Assembly: GCF_001544515.1 (NCBI RefSeq)
Contig: NZ_FCOL02000009.1
Location: forward strand, 1 to 64,000
Direction: 5' to 3'
Origin: Caballeronia terrestris
GTDB taxonomy: Bacteria; Pseudomonadota; Gammaproteobacteria; Burkholderiales; Burkholderiaceae
Length of the DNA: 64,000 nt
Part shown: positions 45,934 to 56,813 of the stretch, piece by piece
How positions within the stretch are numbered: the stretch's first letter is position 1
Layout of the letters: the number at the start of each line of letters is the position of its first letter
Made by a program: the position numbers and the translations under genes
Notes under the pieces: model-generated
Database searches by the model: none
The model's input: the letters and a program-made list of their open reading frames with translations, nothing else
What the model was told of the DNA's origin: nothing

Positions 45934-47302
45934 GGGGACGTCCTATCGCGTAATAGTCGATGCCGAGTTCCGCCATCGCTTCGGGTTCGTACAGGTTGCG
46001 GCCATCGAAGACGACCGGCATTTTCAGTTCGCTTTTGAGATGGGCGAAGTCGGGGCTCTTGAATTCCTTCCACTCGGTCACGATCACGAGCGCATCGGCG
46101 CCGGGCAGCGCGTCCTTTTGCGTGTGGACGAACGAGAGGCGCTTCATGTCGTCGGGACGATTGGCGAGATCGAGCGCGATGACGCGTTGCGCTTCATCGA
46201 GCGCTACCGGATCGTACGCGCGCACCGTGGCGCCGCGCGCGAGCAGCGCGTCGATCAGGCGCCGGCTCGACGCCTCGCGCATGTCGTCGGTATTGGGCTT
46301 GAACGCGAGGCCCCAGACCGCGAACGTGCGCCCACGCAGGTCTTCGCCCATGCGCTTCACGATCTTGCTGACGAGCACTTCCTTCTGCGCGTCGTTGACG
46401 TCCTCGACCGCTTCCAGAATGCGCAGCCGATGGCCGTTTTCACGCGCCGTCTGCACGAGCGCCTGCACGTCCTTCGGGAAGCACGATCCACCGTAGCCGC
46501 AGCCCGCATACAAAAAGTCGTAGCCGATGCGCGGATCGGAGCCGATTCCCCGACGCACCGATTCGATATCGGCGCCGACCGTATCGGCCAGGTTCGACAG
46601 ATCGTTCATGAACGAAATGCGCGTCGCGAGCATTGCGTTGGCCGCGTACTTCGTGAATTCCGCCGAGCGCACGTCCATGTACAGCGTGCGCTCGTGATTG
46701 CGGTTGAACGGCGCGTAGAGCCGCTTCATTTTCTCGCGTGCGAGGTGGCCGGCTTCGTCGTCGTCCAGCCCGATTACGATGCGGTCCGGGCGCATGAAAT
46801 CATCGACCGCCGCGCCCTCCTTCAGAAACTCCGGATTCGACACGACCGAAAAGCCGTGCTTGCCCGATGCTTCCAGCCCGCGCGCCGTCAACTCTTCCTC
46901 GACCACGCGCCGCACCTGGAGCGCCGTGCCGACCGGCACCGTCGATTTATCGACGATTACCTTGAAGCCGTTCGAATAACGCCCGATGTTGCGCGCCGCC
47001 GCGAGCACATATTGCAGGTCGGCGGAGCCGTCTTCGTCGGGCGGCGTGCCGACCGCGATGAACTGGATCTCGCCGTGCTCGACGCTCGCCTTCACGTCGG
47101 TCGAAAACTGGATGCGGCCGGCCGTGCGCGTGCGCCGGAGCATTTCCAGCAGCCCTGGCTCGTGGATCGGCACGCCGCCGTTGTTGAGGATTTCGATCTT
47201 GCGCGGATCGACGTCGACGCAAAACACGTCGTGACCGATTTCAGCAAGGCACGCGCCGGTCACCAGACCGACGTAACCCGTGCCGACGATGGTAATTTTC
47301 AT
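45899..47302 (-). CDS. udg: UDP-glucose 6-dehydrogenase
   Basis: Udg oxidises UDP-glucose to UDP-glucuronate with NAD+, the entry to Ara4N lipid A modification and to capsules. The 467 residues open with the NAD fold [46 protein letters not shown] follows; the catalytic Cys lies in [14 protein letters not shown]; and [13 protein letters not shown] marks the C-domain. ATG at 47302 is chosen over a longer frame. It precedes hldA and hldD, so core and lipid A precursor genes are together. Confidence 0.97.
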   Translation of the reverse strand: MKITIVGTGYVGLVTGACLAEIGHDVFCVDVDPRKIEILNNGGVPIHEPGLLEMLRRTRTAGRIQFSTDVKASVEHGEIQFIAVGTPPDEDGSADLQYVLAAARNIGRYSNGFKVIVDKSTVPVGTALQVRRVVEEELTARGLEASGKHGFSVVSNPEFLKEGAAVDDFMRPDRIVIGLDDDEAGHLAREKMKRLYAPFNRNHERTLYMDVRSAEFTKYAANAMLATRISFMNDLSNLADTVGADIESVRRGIGSDPRIGYDFLYAGCGYGGSCFPKDVQALVQTARENGHRLRILEAVEDVNDAQKEVLVSKIVKRMGEDLRGRTFAVWGLAFKPNTDDMREASSRRLIDALLARGATVRAYDPVALDEAQRVIALDLANRPDDMKRLSFVHTQKDALPGADALVIVTEWKEFKSPDFAHLKSELKMPVVFDGRNLYEPEAMAELGIDYYAIGRPHVELDGAGSGH

Positions 47303-47407
47303 ACGCGTTCCGGTTGTTCTGAAGATGCCGGCGATGGCCGGAAGCCGGGTCAGCATCGACCCGCTCGCCTCCCGCGCAGCCGGCTTGCCGATTAGCCGCG
47401 CGCGCCG

Positions 47408-48580
47408 TCAGGCCGAAGTAATGGGTTCGACGCGGCGCGGCGCATACGTTTCCCAGCCGCTGCAGCCGGGACATTGCCAGTAGAAAAGACGGGCGCGGAA
47501 GCCACAAGTTTGACACGTATAGCGCGGCAGGTTCTTGGTGCGCTGCTTGACGAGCGCGCGCATCAGTTGCAGTTCACCACGACGCGGTTCTTCGGCGCCC
47601 GCTTCCTGCGATTCGAGCAGGCGCAGCATGCCCGCGAGATTCGGCGACGTCTGCATCTGCGTGCGCGCGAGCGCGTGCGCGGCGTCGAGGCCGCGTAGCG
47701 CCTCGACGTGCTTGAACGCGACGTCGAGCAGATCGGTCGACGGATAGCGGTGCACGTAGCCGGTCAACAGATCGACGCCGTTCTCCGCGCGATCGAGCTT
47801 CGTGTACGCGTCCATCAGCTTCTCGGCGACGAGCGGCAGATACGCCGCATTCTGCTCCTCGACGCGCTTCCAGCAAGCGATCGCCGAGACGAGATCGCCG
47901 CCGGCGGCATCGACGTCGCCCGCGAGGATGGTCGCGCGCACGCTGTCGGAGTTGGCCGCGAGAGCCAGTTTCAGCTCGGCACGGGCTTCGTCGGGCTGTT
48001 TGCGCTGCAGCGCTTCCTGCGCGAGTTCGCAGTGAAAATGCGCGACTTCCTTCGCCAGCGACGGCGCGCCCATCTTCTCGATGCGCTCCGCGGTCACGAT
48101 CGACTTCGGCCAGTCTTTCTCGATCTCGTAGATCGTCAGCAACGCGCGCTGCGCGCCGAGTTCGTATTCGCCGGCTTCCAGCGAGCGGAACGTTTCCTCT
48201 GCGCGATCCAGCAGGCCGGCCTTCAGGAAGTCCTGGCCGAGTTCGAAGAGGGCGTGATCGCGCTCGGCGACGGGCAGGTCGGCGCGGCTCAAGAGGTTCT
48301 GGTGGACGCGGATCGCGCGATCCGTCTCGCCGCGCCGGCGAAACAAATTGCCGAGCGCAAAGTGCAATTCGATGGTTTCGGGGTCGAGCTTCGCGACTTC
48401 GATGAAGGCGTCGATCGCTTTGTCGTGTTGCTCGTTGAGCAGGAAATTGAGGCCGCGAAAGTACGAGCGCGGCAGATTCGCGTTTTCGGACAGCAGCGCT
48501 TTCAGGTCATAGCGGGATGCCATCCAGCCAAGCGCGAACGCGACAGGGACGACAAGCAGCCACCAGAAGTCTAGATCCAT
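47408..48580 (-). CDS. lapB: Lipopolysaccharide assembly protein LapB (YciM)
   Basis: LapB regulates LpxC turnover by FtsH and so balances LPS and phospholipid synthesis. The 390 residues have an N-terminal anchor helix (WWLLVVPVAFALGWMAS), then a chain of TPR repeats (about 40-340, LHFALGNLFRRRGETDRAI and so on), and a C-terminal rubredoxin-like zinc domain: YTCQTCGFRARLFYWQCPGCSGWETYAPRR. All three parts are intact. It follows lapA by 63 bases. Confidence 0.97.
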   Translation of the reverse strand: MDLDFWWLLVVPVAFALGWMASRYDLKALLSENANLPRSYFRGLNFLLNEQHDKAIDAFIEVAKLDPETIELHFALGNLFRRRGETDRAIRVHQNLLSRADLPVAERDHALFELGQDFLKAGLLDRAEETFRSLEAGEYELGAQRALLTIYEIEKDWPKSIVTAERIEKMGAPSLAKEVAHFHCELAQEALQRKQPDEARAELKLALAANSDSVRATILAGDVDAAGGDLVSAIACWKRVEEQNAAYLPLVAEKLMDAYTKLDRAENGVDLLTGYVHRYPSTDLLDVAFKHVEALRGLDAAHALARTQMQTSPNLAGMLRLLESQEAGAEEPRRGELQLMRALVKQRTKNLPRYTCQTCGFRARLFYWQCPGCSGWETYAPRRVEPITSA

Positions 48581-48643
48581 GCGAATAGTCGGTGAGTCGG
48601 GGTGGATGGCGGCGCGTCTGCATGTGCGCCGGCGCTGGCTGGA

Positions 48644-48937
48644 TCAGATGAGCGGCGGCATCGGGGGTTCCTGCACGGGAACGGGCGCCTCGCGCGCGAC
48701 GCGCAGCTCGCGCCTCAAACGCCCGTTCTCCATGCGCAGGCGGAACATCGCGGGCAGCGCGGACACGAGCCCCGCCAGCAAGCCGACAACGAAAAACGCG
48801 AGGCCGATCAGGATCAACGGAGCTTGCCAGGAATAGCCGGCGAGGAAATTGAGCGTCGCGGGTTGCGTGTTGGCGAGCGCCAGCACCAGCAGCAGGACGA
48901 AGACGAGGACGCGGATCAGCCAGACAAAAAATTTCAT
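48644..48937 (-). CDS. lapA: Lipopolysaccharide assembly protein LapA
   Basis: A 97-residue DUF1049 protein with two membrane helices (FVWLIRVLVFVLLLVLALANTQ and PLILIGLAFFVVGLLAGLVSA) and a basic cytoplasmic tail (RLRMENGRLRRELRVA) ending in Pro residues. LapA partners LapB at the inner membrane. The ATG at 48937 with GAGAG upstream is chosen; the frame extends further but without similarity. Confidence 0.93.
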   Translation of the reverse strand: MKFFVWLIRVLVFVLLLVLALANTQPATLNFLAGYSWQAPLILIGLAFFVVGLLAGLVSALPAMFRLRMENGRLRRELRVAREAPVPVQEPPMPPLI

Positions 48938-49170
48938 GGAGACTCTCTCGACGGCGGTTGCAGACGGCATCGGATGTCGCGTTGCGCGTGAAGCCCGCGC
49001 AGCACGGTCACCGGGCCGAAAGTGACCGGTATTGTAAATGATGCGTATCGTCGTCAGGGCGGCGGTTGCGGGCGGTAAGCGGTTGCTGCGGCGCGTATCA
49101 GTTGGTGAGCAAGACGCGCACCTATCGATTGGAAGCGACCCTGAGAAACGTATGAGCAAAGTGCAGGCGA

Positions 49171-49194
49171 AAAAAAAGCACCCCTGGGGGTGCT
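49171..49194 (-). terminator. Terminator after ihfB
   Basis: AGCACCCC-TG-GGGGTGCT (49177-49194) with A7 at 49171-49177, giving a T run on the minus strand. It lies 65 bases past the ihfB stop and separates it from lapA. Confidence 0.9.
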
Positions 49195-49258
49195 CTTTTC
49201 CGGTCATTGCCGTCTGGTACGACACTGCGGCTTTAGAACCGGCCGATTCGGAGTTCGA

Positions 49259-49585
49259 TCAGAGATCGTCGTCTTCATCGTCCGATATTTTCAGCGGCTC
49301 GCCTGCGCGGCCGTCGACGCGTTCACGCAATTCCTTGCCCGGTTTGAAGTGCGGCACAAATTTCTCCGGCACCAGCACCTTCTCACCCGACTTCGGATTG
49401 CGCCCGACGCGCGACGGACGACGATTGAGCCCGAAGCTGCCGAAGCCGCGAATTTCGATGCGATGACCGTTGGCCAAAGCCTCCGACATCGCATCGAGCA
49501 TCGTCTTCACCGCGAAATCCGCATCCTTGAGGACAAGTTGCGGAAAACGCGACGCCAGTTGGGCGACCAATTCCGATTTGGTCAT
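49259..49585 (-). CDS. ihfB: Integration host factor beta subunit
   Basis: IhfB pairs with IhfA to bend DNA sharply. The 108 residues show [48 protein letters not shown] and [32 protein letters not shown], all classic for the HU/IHF fold including the DNA-intercalating Pro. A short acidic tail ends the protein. IHF is a normal helper at sigma-54 promoters. It lies 22 bases after rpsA, its usual neighbour. Confidence 0.98.
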   Translation of the reverse strand: MTKSELVAQLASRFPQLVLKDADFAVKTMLDAMSEALANGHRIEIRGFGSFGLNRRPSRVGRNPKSGEKVLVPEKFVPHFKPGKELRERVDGRAGEPLKISDDEDDDL

Positions 49586-49607
49586 ACTGCAGCGGTATCG
49601 TTAAGGC

Positions 49608-51323
49608 TTAGCTGTTCTGGCCGTCGAGCTTGGCCTTGAGCAGCGCGCCGAGGTTGGTCGTGCCGGTAGCAGCGGCGTTCGAGTCCGATGCTGCCAGACC
49701 GCGAATCGCTTCCTGTTGTTCAGCCGAATCCTTGGCCTTGACCGACAGGTTGATGCCACGCGACTTGCGGTCGATGTTGATGATCATCGCATTGACCTTG
49801 TCGCCTTCCTTCAGCACGTTACGAGCGTCTTCGACACGGTCCTGAGCGATTTCCGACGCGCGGAGGTAGCCTTCGACGTCAGCCGTCAGCGTGATGACCG
49901 CACCCTTCGCGTCCACCGACTTCACCGTACCGTCAACAATCGCGCCCTTGTCGTTGATCGCGACAAAGTTGCTGAACGGATCGCCTTCGAGTTGCTTGAT
50001 GCCGAGCGAAATGCGTTCCTTCTCGACGTCGATGCCCAGAACCACGGCTTCGACTTCGTCGCCCTTCTTGTACTTGCGCACGGCTTCTTCGCCGGTTTCG
50101 CTCCACGACAGGTCCGAGAGGTGAACCAGACCGTCGATGCCGCCAGGCAGACCGATGAACACGCCGAAGTCGGTGATCGACTTGATGGCGCCGCTGATCT
50201 TGTCGCCCTTCTTGAAGTTGCGGCTGAAGTCGTCCCACGGGTTCGGCTTGCACTGCTTCATGCCGAGGCTGATACGGCGGCGGTCTTCGTCGATTTCGAG
50301 AACCATGACTTCGACTTCGTCACCGAGCTGTACAACCTTCGACGGTGCAACGTTCTTGTTCGTCCAGTCCATTTCCGACACGTGGACCAGGCCTTCGATG
50401 CCCGATTCCACTTCGACGAATGCGCCGTAGTCGGTGATGTTCGTGACCTTGCCGAACAGGCGCGTGCCCGACGGGTAACGGCGGGAGATGCCTTCCCACG
50501 GATCGTCGCCGAGCTGCTTGATGCCGAGCGAGACGCGGTTCTTCTCTTGGTCGAACTTGAGGATCTTCGCGGTGACTTCCTGGCCAACCGACAGAACTTC
50601 GCTCGGGTGACGCACGCGACGCCATGCGATGTCGGTGATGTGCAGCAGGCCGTCGATGCCGCCGAGGTCCACGAACGCGCCGTAGTCGGTGATGTTCTTG
50701 ACCACGCCTTCCACGATCGCGCCTTCCTTCAGCGTTTCGAGCAGCTTTGCGCGCTCTTCGCCTTGCGTGGCTTCGATCACGGCACGGCGCGACAACACGA
50801 CGTTGTTACGCTTGCGGTCGAGCTTGATCACGCGAAATTCGAGGGTCTTGCCTTCGTACGGCGTCGTGTCCTTGACGGGACGCGTGTCGACGAGCGAACC
50901 CGGCAGGAACGCGCGGATGCCGTTGACCATGACGGTCATGCCGCCCTTGACCTTGCCCGTGATCGTGCCGGTCACGAGTTCGTTGTTGTCGAGGGCTTTT
51001 TCCAGCGACAGCCACGAAGCGAGGCGCTTCGCCTTGTCGCGCGACAGGATGGTGTCGCCATAGCCGTTTTCCAGCGCGTCGATCGCGACGGAAACGAAGT
51101 CGCCCGCCTGCACTTCTACCTCGCCCGCGTCGTTCAGGAATTCTTCGAGCGGAATGTAGGCTTCGGACTTGAGACCAGCGTTGACGACCACGAAGTTGTG
51201 GTCGACACGCACGACTTCGGCGGAGATCACTTCGCCGGCGCGCATGTCCTGCTTGGTCAGCGACTCTTCGAACAGAGCCGCAAAAGATTCGGTATTCGGG
51301 GTGGAGGTTTGCAGGTCGGACAT
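49608..51323 (-). CDS. rpsA: 30S ribosomal protein S1
   Basis: S1 (571 residues) recruits mRNA to the 30S subunit through six S1 repeats. They are visible as [125 protein letters not shown] and [22 protein letters not shown]. The ATG at 51323 is chosen by alignment to the family start ([21 protein letters not shown]). A hairpin lies in its leader. Confidence 0.98.
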   Translation of the reverse strand: MSDLQTSTPNTESFAALFEESLTKQDMRAGEVISAEVVRVDHNFVVVNAGLKSEAYIPLEEFLNDAGEVEVQAGDFVSVAIDALENGYGDTILSRDKAKRLASWLSLEKALDNNELVTGTITGKVKGGMTVMVNGIRAFLPGSLVDTRPVKDTTPYEGKTLEFRVIKLDRKRNNVVLSRRAVIEATQGEERAKLLETLKEGAIVEGVVKNITDYGAFVDLGGIDGLLHITDIAWRRVRHPSEVLSVGQEVTAKILKFDQEKNRVSLGIKQLGDDPWEGISRRYPSGTRLFGKVTNITDYGAFVEVESGIEGLVHVSEMDWTNKNVAPSKVVQLGDEVEVMVLEIDEDRRRISLGMKQCKPNPWDDFSRNFKKGDKISGAIKSITDFGVFIGLPGGIDGLVHLSDLSWSETGEEAVRKYKKGDEVEAVVLGIDVEKERISLGIKQLEGDPFSNFVAINDKGAIVDGTVKSVDAKGAVITLTADVEGYLRASEIAQDRVEDARNVLKEGDKVNAMIINIDRKSRGINLSVKAKDSAEQQEAIRGLAASDSNAAATGTTNLGALLKAKLDGQNS

Positions 51324-51423
51324 AAAAATCGAGGTTTGCACGGCTTGATCGCGATGCCTGCCGTCCGGTGACGGCCAACTGGCAAAAAAACGAGAGCCAC
51401 GCGGGGTTAAAGGGTTTGAACAC

Positions 51424-51444
51424 GCTCCGTGTTTCTCGCGGAGC
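51424..51444 (-). promoter_or_regulatory. Hairpin in the rpsA leader
   Basis: GCTCCG (51424-51429) and CGGAGC (51439-51444) with a 9-base loop, about 100 bases before the rpsA start on the minus strand. E. coli rpsA is autoregulated through leader hairpins; whether this one has that role is inference. No T tail follows. Confidence 0.3.
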
Positions 51445-51503
51445 ACCATGCAAGCGGGCTGGAACGACCCGCCTTTACTGCTACTGCGCTTTACTACCTG
51501 AAA

Positions 51504-52184
51504 CTAGACGCGAATCTCGTTGAACCAGCCAATGATCTGTTCGACCGTTTGGTCGACGGACAAGCCGGATGTGTCCAGCGTTCTCGCGTCTGCTGCGGGC
51601 TTCAGTGGCGCGGTGCTGCGATTTGTATCGCGCGTGTCGCGTTCACGCAAATCTCTCAGCAAGTCTTCCATATTAGCAGAAAATCCTTTTTGTATCAATT
51701 GCTTATACCGTCTGGCCGCGCGAGCCTCGACGCTGGCGGTGAGAAACACCTTGAGCGGGGCATCAGGAAAGATCACCGTGCCCATGTCACGGCCGTCCGC
51801 GACGAGCCCCGGCAGCTTGCGGAACGCCCGCTGGCGGGCAATCAGCGCCTTCCTAACTTCGGGATGAACCGCGATCGCCGAAGCCCGGTTGCCGACCTCT
51901 TCGGCGCGAATTTCCGCCGATACATCGACGCCGTCCAGCTGCGCGCAGCCTTCGCGAAACGTGATATGGAGCGCGCCGACGAGTTTTGCGAGCGCCTCGG
52001 CGTCCGCCGGGTCGATGTCGTAGCTCATGCTCGCGAGCGCGGTCAGGCGGTAGAGCGCGCCGCTGTCGAGCAGGTGGAAACCGAGCGTCGCTGCGACCAG
52101 CGCGGCGACTGTGCCTTTGCCCGACGCCGTCGGTCCGTCGATGGTGATCACTGGAGATTGATGAAAGGGACGGGTCGGTTTCAT
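51504..52184 (-). CDS. cmk: Cytidylate kinase
   Basis: Cmk phosphorylates CMP and dCMP. The 226 residues carry the P-loop GPTASGKGT (about 12-20), [12 protein letters not shown], and the CMP-binding [15 protein letters not shown] (RDxGT). The C-terminal [18 protein letters not shown] is the LID region. Placed between aroA and rpsA as in many beta- and gamma-proteobacteria. Confidence 0.97.
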   Translation of the reverse strand: MKPTRPFHQSPVITIDGPTASGKGTVAALVAATLGFHLLDSGALYRLTALASMSYDIDPADAEALAKLVGALHITFREGCAQLDGVDVSAEIRAEEVGNRASAIAVHPEVRKALIARQRAFRKLPGLVADGRDMGTVIFPDAPLKVFLTASVEARAARRYKQLIQKGFSANMEDLLRDLRERDTRDTNRSTAPLKPAADARTLDTSGLSVDQTVEQIIGWFNEIRV

Positions 52185-52224
52185 TGAGCGGGGCCGTTCT
52201 GGCGCGTTGTTGCAGTCATTTCGG

Positions 52225-53529
52225 TCATGCTTTGGCCAGAGTCGCGAAGCGGTCGAAGTAGTCAGGGAAGGTCTTGCCGACGCATTTTGGGTCGTTGATG
52301 CGCACTTGAACCCCGCCCAGCGCGACGAGCGAGAAGCACATCGCCATGCGGTGGTCGTCGTAGGTATCGATGGCGGCGTTCGGCGTGAGCGAGGCGGGCG
52401 GCGTCACGATCAGGTAGTCCGCGCCCTCTTCGACCATTGCGCCGACCTTCCGCAGCTCGGTCGCCATCGCGGCGATGCGGTCGGTTTCCTTCACGCGCCA
52501 GCTCGCGATGTTGCGCAGCGTGGTCTTGCCGTCGGCGAAAAGCGCGGCGACGGCGATCGTCATCGCCGCGTCGGGGATCAGGTTGAAGTCCATGTCGATG
52601 GCGGCGAGGCGCCCGTCGTCGGACTCGACGCCGCGCACTTCGATCCAGTCGTCGCCCATCATGACGTTCGCGCCCATGCGGATCAGCGCGTCGGCGAAAC
52701 CGACGTCGCCCTGGATACTCGCCCGCCCGACGCCCTCGACGCGCACCGGTCCGCCGCCGATCGCGCCCGCCGCGAGGAAATACGACGCCGACGACGCGTC
52801 GCCTTCGATCATGATCGTGCCCGGCGACCGGTACTGCGCGCCCGCCGGCACGGTGAAGCGCGCCCAGCCGTCGCGCGCGACGGTCACGCCGAAGCGCTCC
52901 ATCAGGCGGATCGTGATGTCGATGTACGGCTTCGAGATCAGCTCGCCTTCGACTTCAATCGTGATCGCGCCGCTCGCCGATTTCACGATCGGAAGCGTCA
53001 TCAGAAGTGCGGTGAGGAACTGGCTCGACACGTCGCCGCGCACGCGAATCGGTTTATCGACGGCGATTTGCGCGGGGTGGATCTTGAGCGGCGGGAAGCC
53101 GTCGTTCAGTTCGTAATCGATGTCGGCGCCGATCTGCCGCAAGCCGTCGACGAGATCGCCGATCGGCCGCTCGTGCATGCGCGGCACGCCGTGCACGCGA
53201 TATTCGCCGCCATTCACCGCGAGCGCAGCCGTGAGCGGGCGCACCGCCGTGCCCGCGTTGCCGAGGAAAAGCTCGGCCGATTTCGATTCGAACGCGCCGC
53301 CCGTGCCGGTCACGACGCACCGGTCGCCGTCGTTCCGGACGCCGACGCCGAGCGTCTCCAGCGCGGAAAGCATCACGCGCGTGTCGTCGGAATCGAGCAG
53401 GTTGGTGATCGTGGTTTCGCCGTCGGCGAGCGCGGCGAGCAGCAGCACGCGGTTCGAAATGCTCTTCGAGCCGGGCAGCCGGACCGTGCCGGACGCGCGC
53501 GAAAAGGGTCCGAGATCGAGATATTCCAT
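52225..53529 (-). CDS. aroA: 5-enolpyruvylshikimate-3-phosphate synthase
   Basis: AroA joins shikimate-3-phosphate and PEP in the shikimate path and is the glyphosate target. The 434 residues show [22 protein letters not shown] (PEP/S3P Lys), [13 protein letters not shown] near 90 (class I, glyphosate-sensitive type), [29 protein letters not shown] and [19 protein letters not shown]. The start is 10 bases after tyrA. Confidence 0.98.
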   Translation of the reverse strand: MEYLDLGPFSRASGTVRLPGSKSISNRVLLLAALADGETTITNLLDSDDTRVMLSALETLGVGVRNDGDRCVVTGTGGAFESKSAELFLGNAGTAVRPLTAALAVNGGEYRVHGVPRMHERPIGDLVDGLRQIGADIDYELNDGFPPLKIHPAQIAVDKPIRVRGDVSSQFLTALLMTLPIVKSASGAITIEVEGELISKPYIDITIRLMERFGVTVARDGWARFTVPAGAQYRSPGTIMIEGDASSASYFLAAGAIGGGPVRVEGVGRASIQGDVGFADALIRMGANVMMGDDWIEVRGVESDDGRLAAIDMDFNLIPDAAMTIAVAALFADGKTTLRNIASWRVKETDRIAAMATELRKVGAMVEEGADYLIVTPPASLTPNAAIDTYDDHRMAMCFSLVALGGVQVRINDPKCVGKTFPDYFDRFATLAKA

Positions 53530-53539
53530 GATTGAGTCC

Positions 53540-54463
53540 TTATTTCGCAGGGGTTTCGCGGAGCTTCGCGCCGCCGCGTTCCTGCCATTCGGTGCGCGCC
53601 ACGCGCGAGCGCGCGAACGCCTGTTCGAGCGCGGCGCCGTCGGAGGCGTCAATGGCGGCGCGAAAACGCGCGAGTACCGTCGTGTACGCATCGAGTTCGG
53701 CGAGCAACGCAGCGCGGTTCGCGATGCAGATGTCGCGCCACATTTCGGGGCTCGACGCCGCGATCCGCGTGAAATCGCGGAACCCGCCGGCGGCGAAGGA
53801 GAACTTGAGCGCGGCGTCGGGCGCTTCGAGAATCTGCTCGACGAGCGCGAACGACGCCACGTGCGGCAGGTGGCTCACCGCCGCGAACACGCGGTCGTGC
53901 TGCGCTTCGCTCATGCGGTGGACGCTCGCGCCCGTCGCCAGCCACATCGCTTCGACCCGTTCTACGGCGTCCGGCGAATTCTCGGCCAACGGACAGAGCA
54001 CGACGTTGCGCCCGACGTAGAGATCGGGCAGCGCGGCATCGACGCCGCTCGACTCGCGCCCCGCAATCGGATGCCCAGGCACAAACTGCGCGACCTTCGC
54101 GCCGAGCGCGGCGCGCGCCGCCGCGACGACGTCGCTTTTCGTGCTGCCAGCGTCCGTCACGACGGTCGATGCATCGAGGAACGGCGCGATGCGCGCAAGC
54201 AACGGCTCGGTCTGCGCCACCGGCGCGGCGAGCAGCACGACGTCAGCGCCGCTGAGTGCTTTTCCGAGCGCGGCGTCGTCGTCGAGCGATGCGGCTGAGT
54301 CGATCACGCCGAGTTCCAGCGCGCGCTGGATCGTTTTCACCGACCGCCCGACCCCCACGACCTCGCCCGCGAGCCCCGCCCTTTCGCGCAACGCGCGCGC
54401 AAGCGACCCGCCGATCAGGCCGACGCCGAAGATAACTAGTTTGTTGAATGTGAACGCAGCCAC
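53540..54463 (-). CDS. tyrA: Prephenate/arogenate dehydrogenase TyrA
   Basis: TyrA oxidises and decarboxylates prephenate toward tyrosine. The 307 residues begin with [20 protein letters not shown] (NAD(P) fold), then [31 protein letters not shown] (catalytic His region), and [15 protein letters not shown]. No chorismate mutase is fused; that activity is in PheA upstream. Cofactor and substrate (prephenate versus arogenate) are not decided by sequence alone. Confidence 0.95.
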   Translation of the reverse strand: MAAFTFNKLVIFGVGLIGGSLARALRERAGLAGEVVGVGRSVKTIQRALELGVIDSAASLDDDAALGKALSGADVVLLAAPVAQTEPLLARIAPFLDASTVVTDAGSTKSDVVAAARAALGAKVAQFVPGHPIAGRESSGVDAALPDLYVGRNVVLCPLAENSPDAVERVEAMWLATGASVHRMSEAQHDRVFAAVSHLPHVASFALVEQILEAPDAALKFSFAAGGFRDFTRIAASSPEMWRDICIANRAALLAELDAYTTVLARFRAAIDASDGAALEQAFARSRVARTEWQERGGAKLRETPAK

Positions 54464-54500
54464 GGAGCCTCGCCAGAAGCGCGCCTTTCGGCGCGGGGGT

Positions 54501-55613
54501 TCAGACAGTCGCGAGCGTCTTTTCGAGCGCGGCGATGAAGGCTTCGTTTTCGGCCGGCAGGCCGATCGTCACGCGCAGCCACTGCGGCAAACCGTAGTTG
54601 CCAACCGGCCGCACGATCACGCCCTGTTTCAGCAATTCGAGATTGACGCGCGCGCCCGCGCCGTCGTCGTCGCCGACGCGCACCATCACGAAATTGCCGT
54701 ACGACGGCACGTATTCGAGACCGAGCTTGTCGAACGCCTTGGTCAGGCGCCGATAACCCTGCGCATTCACCGACGCGCTTTCCGTCAGAAACGCGGCGTC
54801 CTTGAGCGCAGCGACGGCCGCCGCCTGCGCGAGCGAATTCACGTTGAACGGCTGGCGCAGGCGGTTCAGCAGATCGGTCAGTTCCGGCTGCGCGATCGCA
54901 AAGCCGACGCGCAAGCCCGCCAGCCCGAACGCCTTCGAAAACGTGCGCGAGACGAGCAGGTTCGGATAGCGCCGCACCCAGTCGATCGAATCGTAGCGAT
55001 GCTCCGGCGACAGATATTCGGTGTACGCCTCGTCGAGCACGATCGCGACGTGGTGCGGCACTTTCGCGATGAACGCCTCGAGCGCCGGGCCGTCGATGAA
55101 CGTGCCGGTCGGGTTGTTCGGATTCGCGACGAAGACGAGCCGCGTGTCGTCATCGATGGCGGCGAGCATCGCGTCGAGATCGTGACCGTACGCCACCGCC
55201 GGCACGACGATCGCGCGCGCGCCCAGGCCTTGCGTCGCGAGCGCGTACACGGCGAACGAATATTGCGAATAAACGATCGACTGGCCCTTCTCGACGAACG
55301 CGTGCGCGGCCATTTCGAGAATGTCGTTGCTGCCGTTGCCGAGCGTGATCCACTCTGGCGGCACGCCGTAGCGCTCGCTCAAGGCGGCCTTCAGCTCGAA
55401 ACCGTTCGAATCCGGATAGCGCCCCAGTTCCGCGACGGCAAGCGCAATCGCCTGCTTCGCCGATTCCGGCATCCCAAGCGGATTCTCGTTCGACGCCAGT
55501 TTCACTATCGTCGTTTCATCGAGGCCGAACTCGCGCGCCACTTCCGAAATCGGCTTGCCGGCGATGTACGGCGCGATCCCGCGCACATACGTTGGGCCGA
55601 ATTGCGATGTCAT
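54501..55613 (-). CDS. hisC: Histidinol-phosphate aminotransferase
   Basis: A 370-residue PLP aminotransferase: KLASNENPLGMPESAKQA at the start, LGNGSNDILEMAAHAF, VFVANPNNPTGTF, and the PLP Lys in SRTFSKAFGLAGLRVGFA. Lying between pheA and tyrA it may mainly transaminate aromatic amino acids, as in other bacteria with a second hisC; that is inference. It is separated from both neighbours by under 40 bases. Confidence 0.95.
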   Translation of the reverse strand: MTSQFGPTYVRGIAPYIAGKPISEVAREFGLDETTIVKLASNENPLGMPESAKQAIALAVAELGRYPDSNGFELKAALSERYGVPPEWITLGNGSNDILEMAAHAFVEKGQSIVYSQYSFAVYALATQGLGARAIVVPAVAYGHDLDAMLAAIDDDTRLVFVANPNNPTGTFIDGPALEAFIAKVPHHVAIVLDEAYTEYLSPEHRYDSIDWVRRYPNLLVSRTFSKAFGLAGLRVGFAIAQPELTDLLNRLRQPFNVNSLAQAAAVAALKDAAFLTESASVNAQGYRRLTKAFDKLGLEYVPSYGNFVMVRVGDDDGAGARVNLELLKQGVIVRPVGNYGLPQWLRVTIGLPAENEAFIAALEKTLATV

Positions 55614-55646
55614 GTTTTTCTCCAGTCGATCAAGCGGAAAGCGGGT

Positions 55647-56729
55647 TCAACGCGCGCGCGGGTAGGAACCGAGGATTTTCAGGAATGCGGCCTTCTGACC
55701 GAGCTCGGTGAGCGCGGCGGCGACCCACACGTCATCGCGATGGCCTTCCAGGTCGATGTAGAAGTAGTACTCCCACGTCCCGATGCGCGCCGGACGCGAC
55801 TCGAAACGCGTCATCGAGACGCCGTGCTTCGCGAGCGGTTCGAGCAGCTTGAACATCGCGCCCGGCTCGTTCGCAACCGACACGATCAGCGACGTCTGGT
55901 CGTAGCCGCTCGGGCCGGTCGGCTGCTTGCCGATCATCACGAAACGCGTGCGGTTGTGCGGATCGTCCTGGATATGTGAAAAGACGTTGCCGAGGCCGTA
56001 ATGCGTGGCGGCACGATCGCCGGCGATAGCCGCGATCGTCGAATCCTTCACCGCCATGCGCGCCGCTTCGGCATTGCTCGACACCGCCTGGCGCTCCAGA
56101 TGCGGCGCGTTCTGCGTGAGCCAGCGCTGGCACTGCGCAAGCGCCTGCGGATGCGCGCAGACGCGCGTCACGCCGTCGAGCTTGCCGGACGCCGTCAACA
56201 AATTGTGATGAATCGGCAGCGCGAGTTCACCGCCGATCGTCAGCGACGACTGCAGCAGCAGATCCAGCGTGCGCGACACCGCGCCTTCCGCCGAATTCTC
56301 GACCGGCACGACGCCGAATTCGGCCGCGTCCGCCTCGACCGAGCGGAACACTTCGTCGATCGACGGGCACGGCAGCCCTTCGATCGAATGGCCGAAGTAT
56401 TCGAACATCGCCTGCTCGCTGTAGGTGCCGACCGGGCCGAGATACGCGGCGCGGATCGTCTGTTCGAGCGCGCGGCTCGCGGCCATGATTTCGCGCCAGA
56501 TCGAGCTGATGTGATCGTCGGCGAGCGGGCCGTCGCTCATGTCCTGCAGGCGCTGGATCACCTGCATCTCGCGCTCGGGGCGAAACACCGGCGCGTTGAA
56601 GTGCTTCTTCACCTCGCCGACTTCCAGCGCCACCGCGGCGCGTTGATTCAAGAGCGCGATGAGTTGCGCATCAATGGCGTCGATGCGTTCGCGCAGCGGT
56701 AAGAGTTTTGAATTGAGGTCGTCGTCCAT
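55647..56729 (-). CDS. pheA: Chorismate mutase / prephenate dehydratase (P-protein)
   Basis: A fused enzyme of 360 residues making phenylpyruvate from chorismate. Residues about 1-90 are an AroQ chorismate mutase (LRERIDAIDAQLIALLNQRAAVALEVGEVKK). About 95-275 is prephenate dehydratase (AAYLGPVGTYSEQAMFEYFG, PVENSAEGAVSRTLDLLL, and the TRFVMIG region). About 285-360 is the ACT domain binding Phe (ESRPARIGTWEYYFYIDLEGH). ATG at 56729. Confidence 0.97.
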   Translation of the reverse strand: MDDDLNSKLLPLRERIDAIDAQLIALLNQRAAVALEVGEVKKHFNAPVFRPEREMQVIQRLQDMSDGPLADDHISSIWREIMAASRALEQTIRAAYLGPVGTYSEQAMFEYFGHSIEGLPCPSIDEVFRSVEADAAEFGVVPVENSAEGAVSRTLDLLLQSSLTIGGELALPIHHNLLTASGKLDGVTRVCAHPQALAQCQRWLTQNAPHLERQAVSSNAEAARMAVKDSTIAAIAGDRAATHYGLGNVFSHIQDDPHNRTRFVMIGKQPTGPSGYDQTSLIVSVANEPGAMFKLLEPLAKHGVSMTRFESRPARIGTWEYYFYIDLEGHRDDVWVAAALTELGQKAAFLKILGSYPRAR

Positions 56730-56813
56730 GCGTTGCCTGGCGGGCAAATGAGGGCAAAACAGTGTGCGGAGTGCAAGGCGGCGCATCGGCGGATGCGCGA
56801 CTTCTGGCGTGAT

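Noticed and set aside
49716..51371. 551-codon plus-strand frame opposite rpsA
   Set aside because: Shadow of ribosomal protein S1; repeats in it mirror the S1 repeats.
54141..55979. 612-codon plus-strand frame opposite tyrA, hisC and pheA
   Set aside because: Arg-rich shadow of three well-supported genes; no domain.
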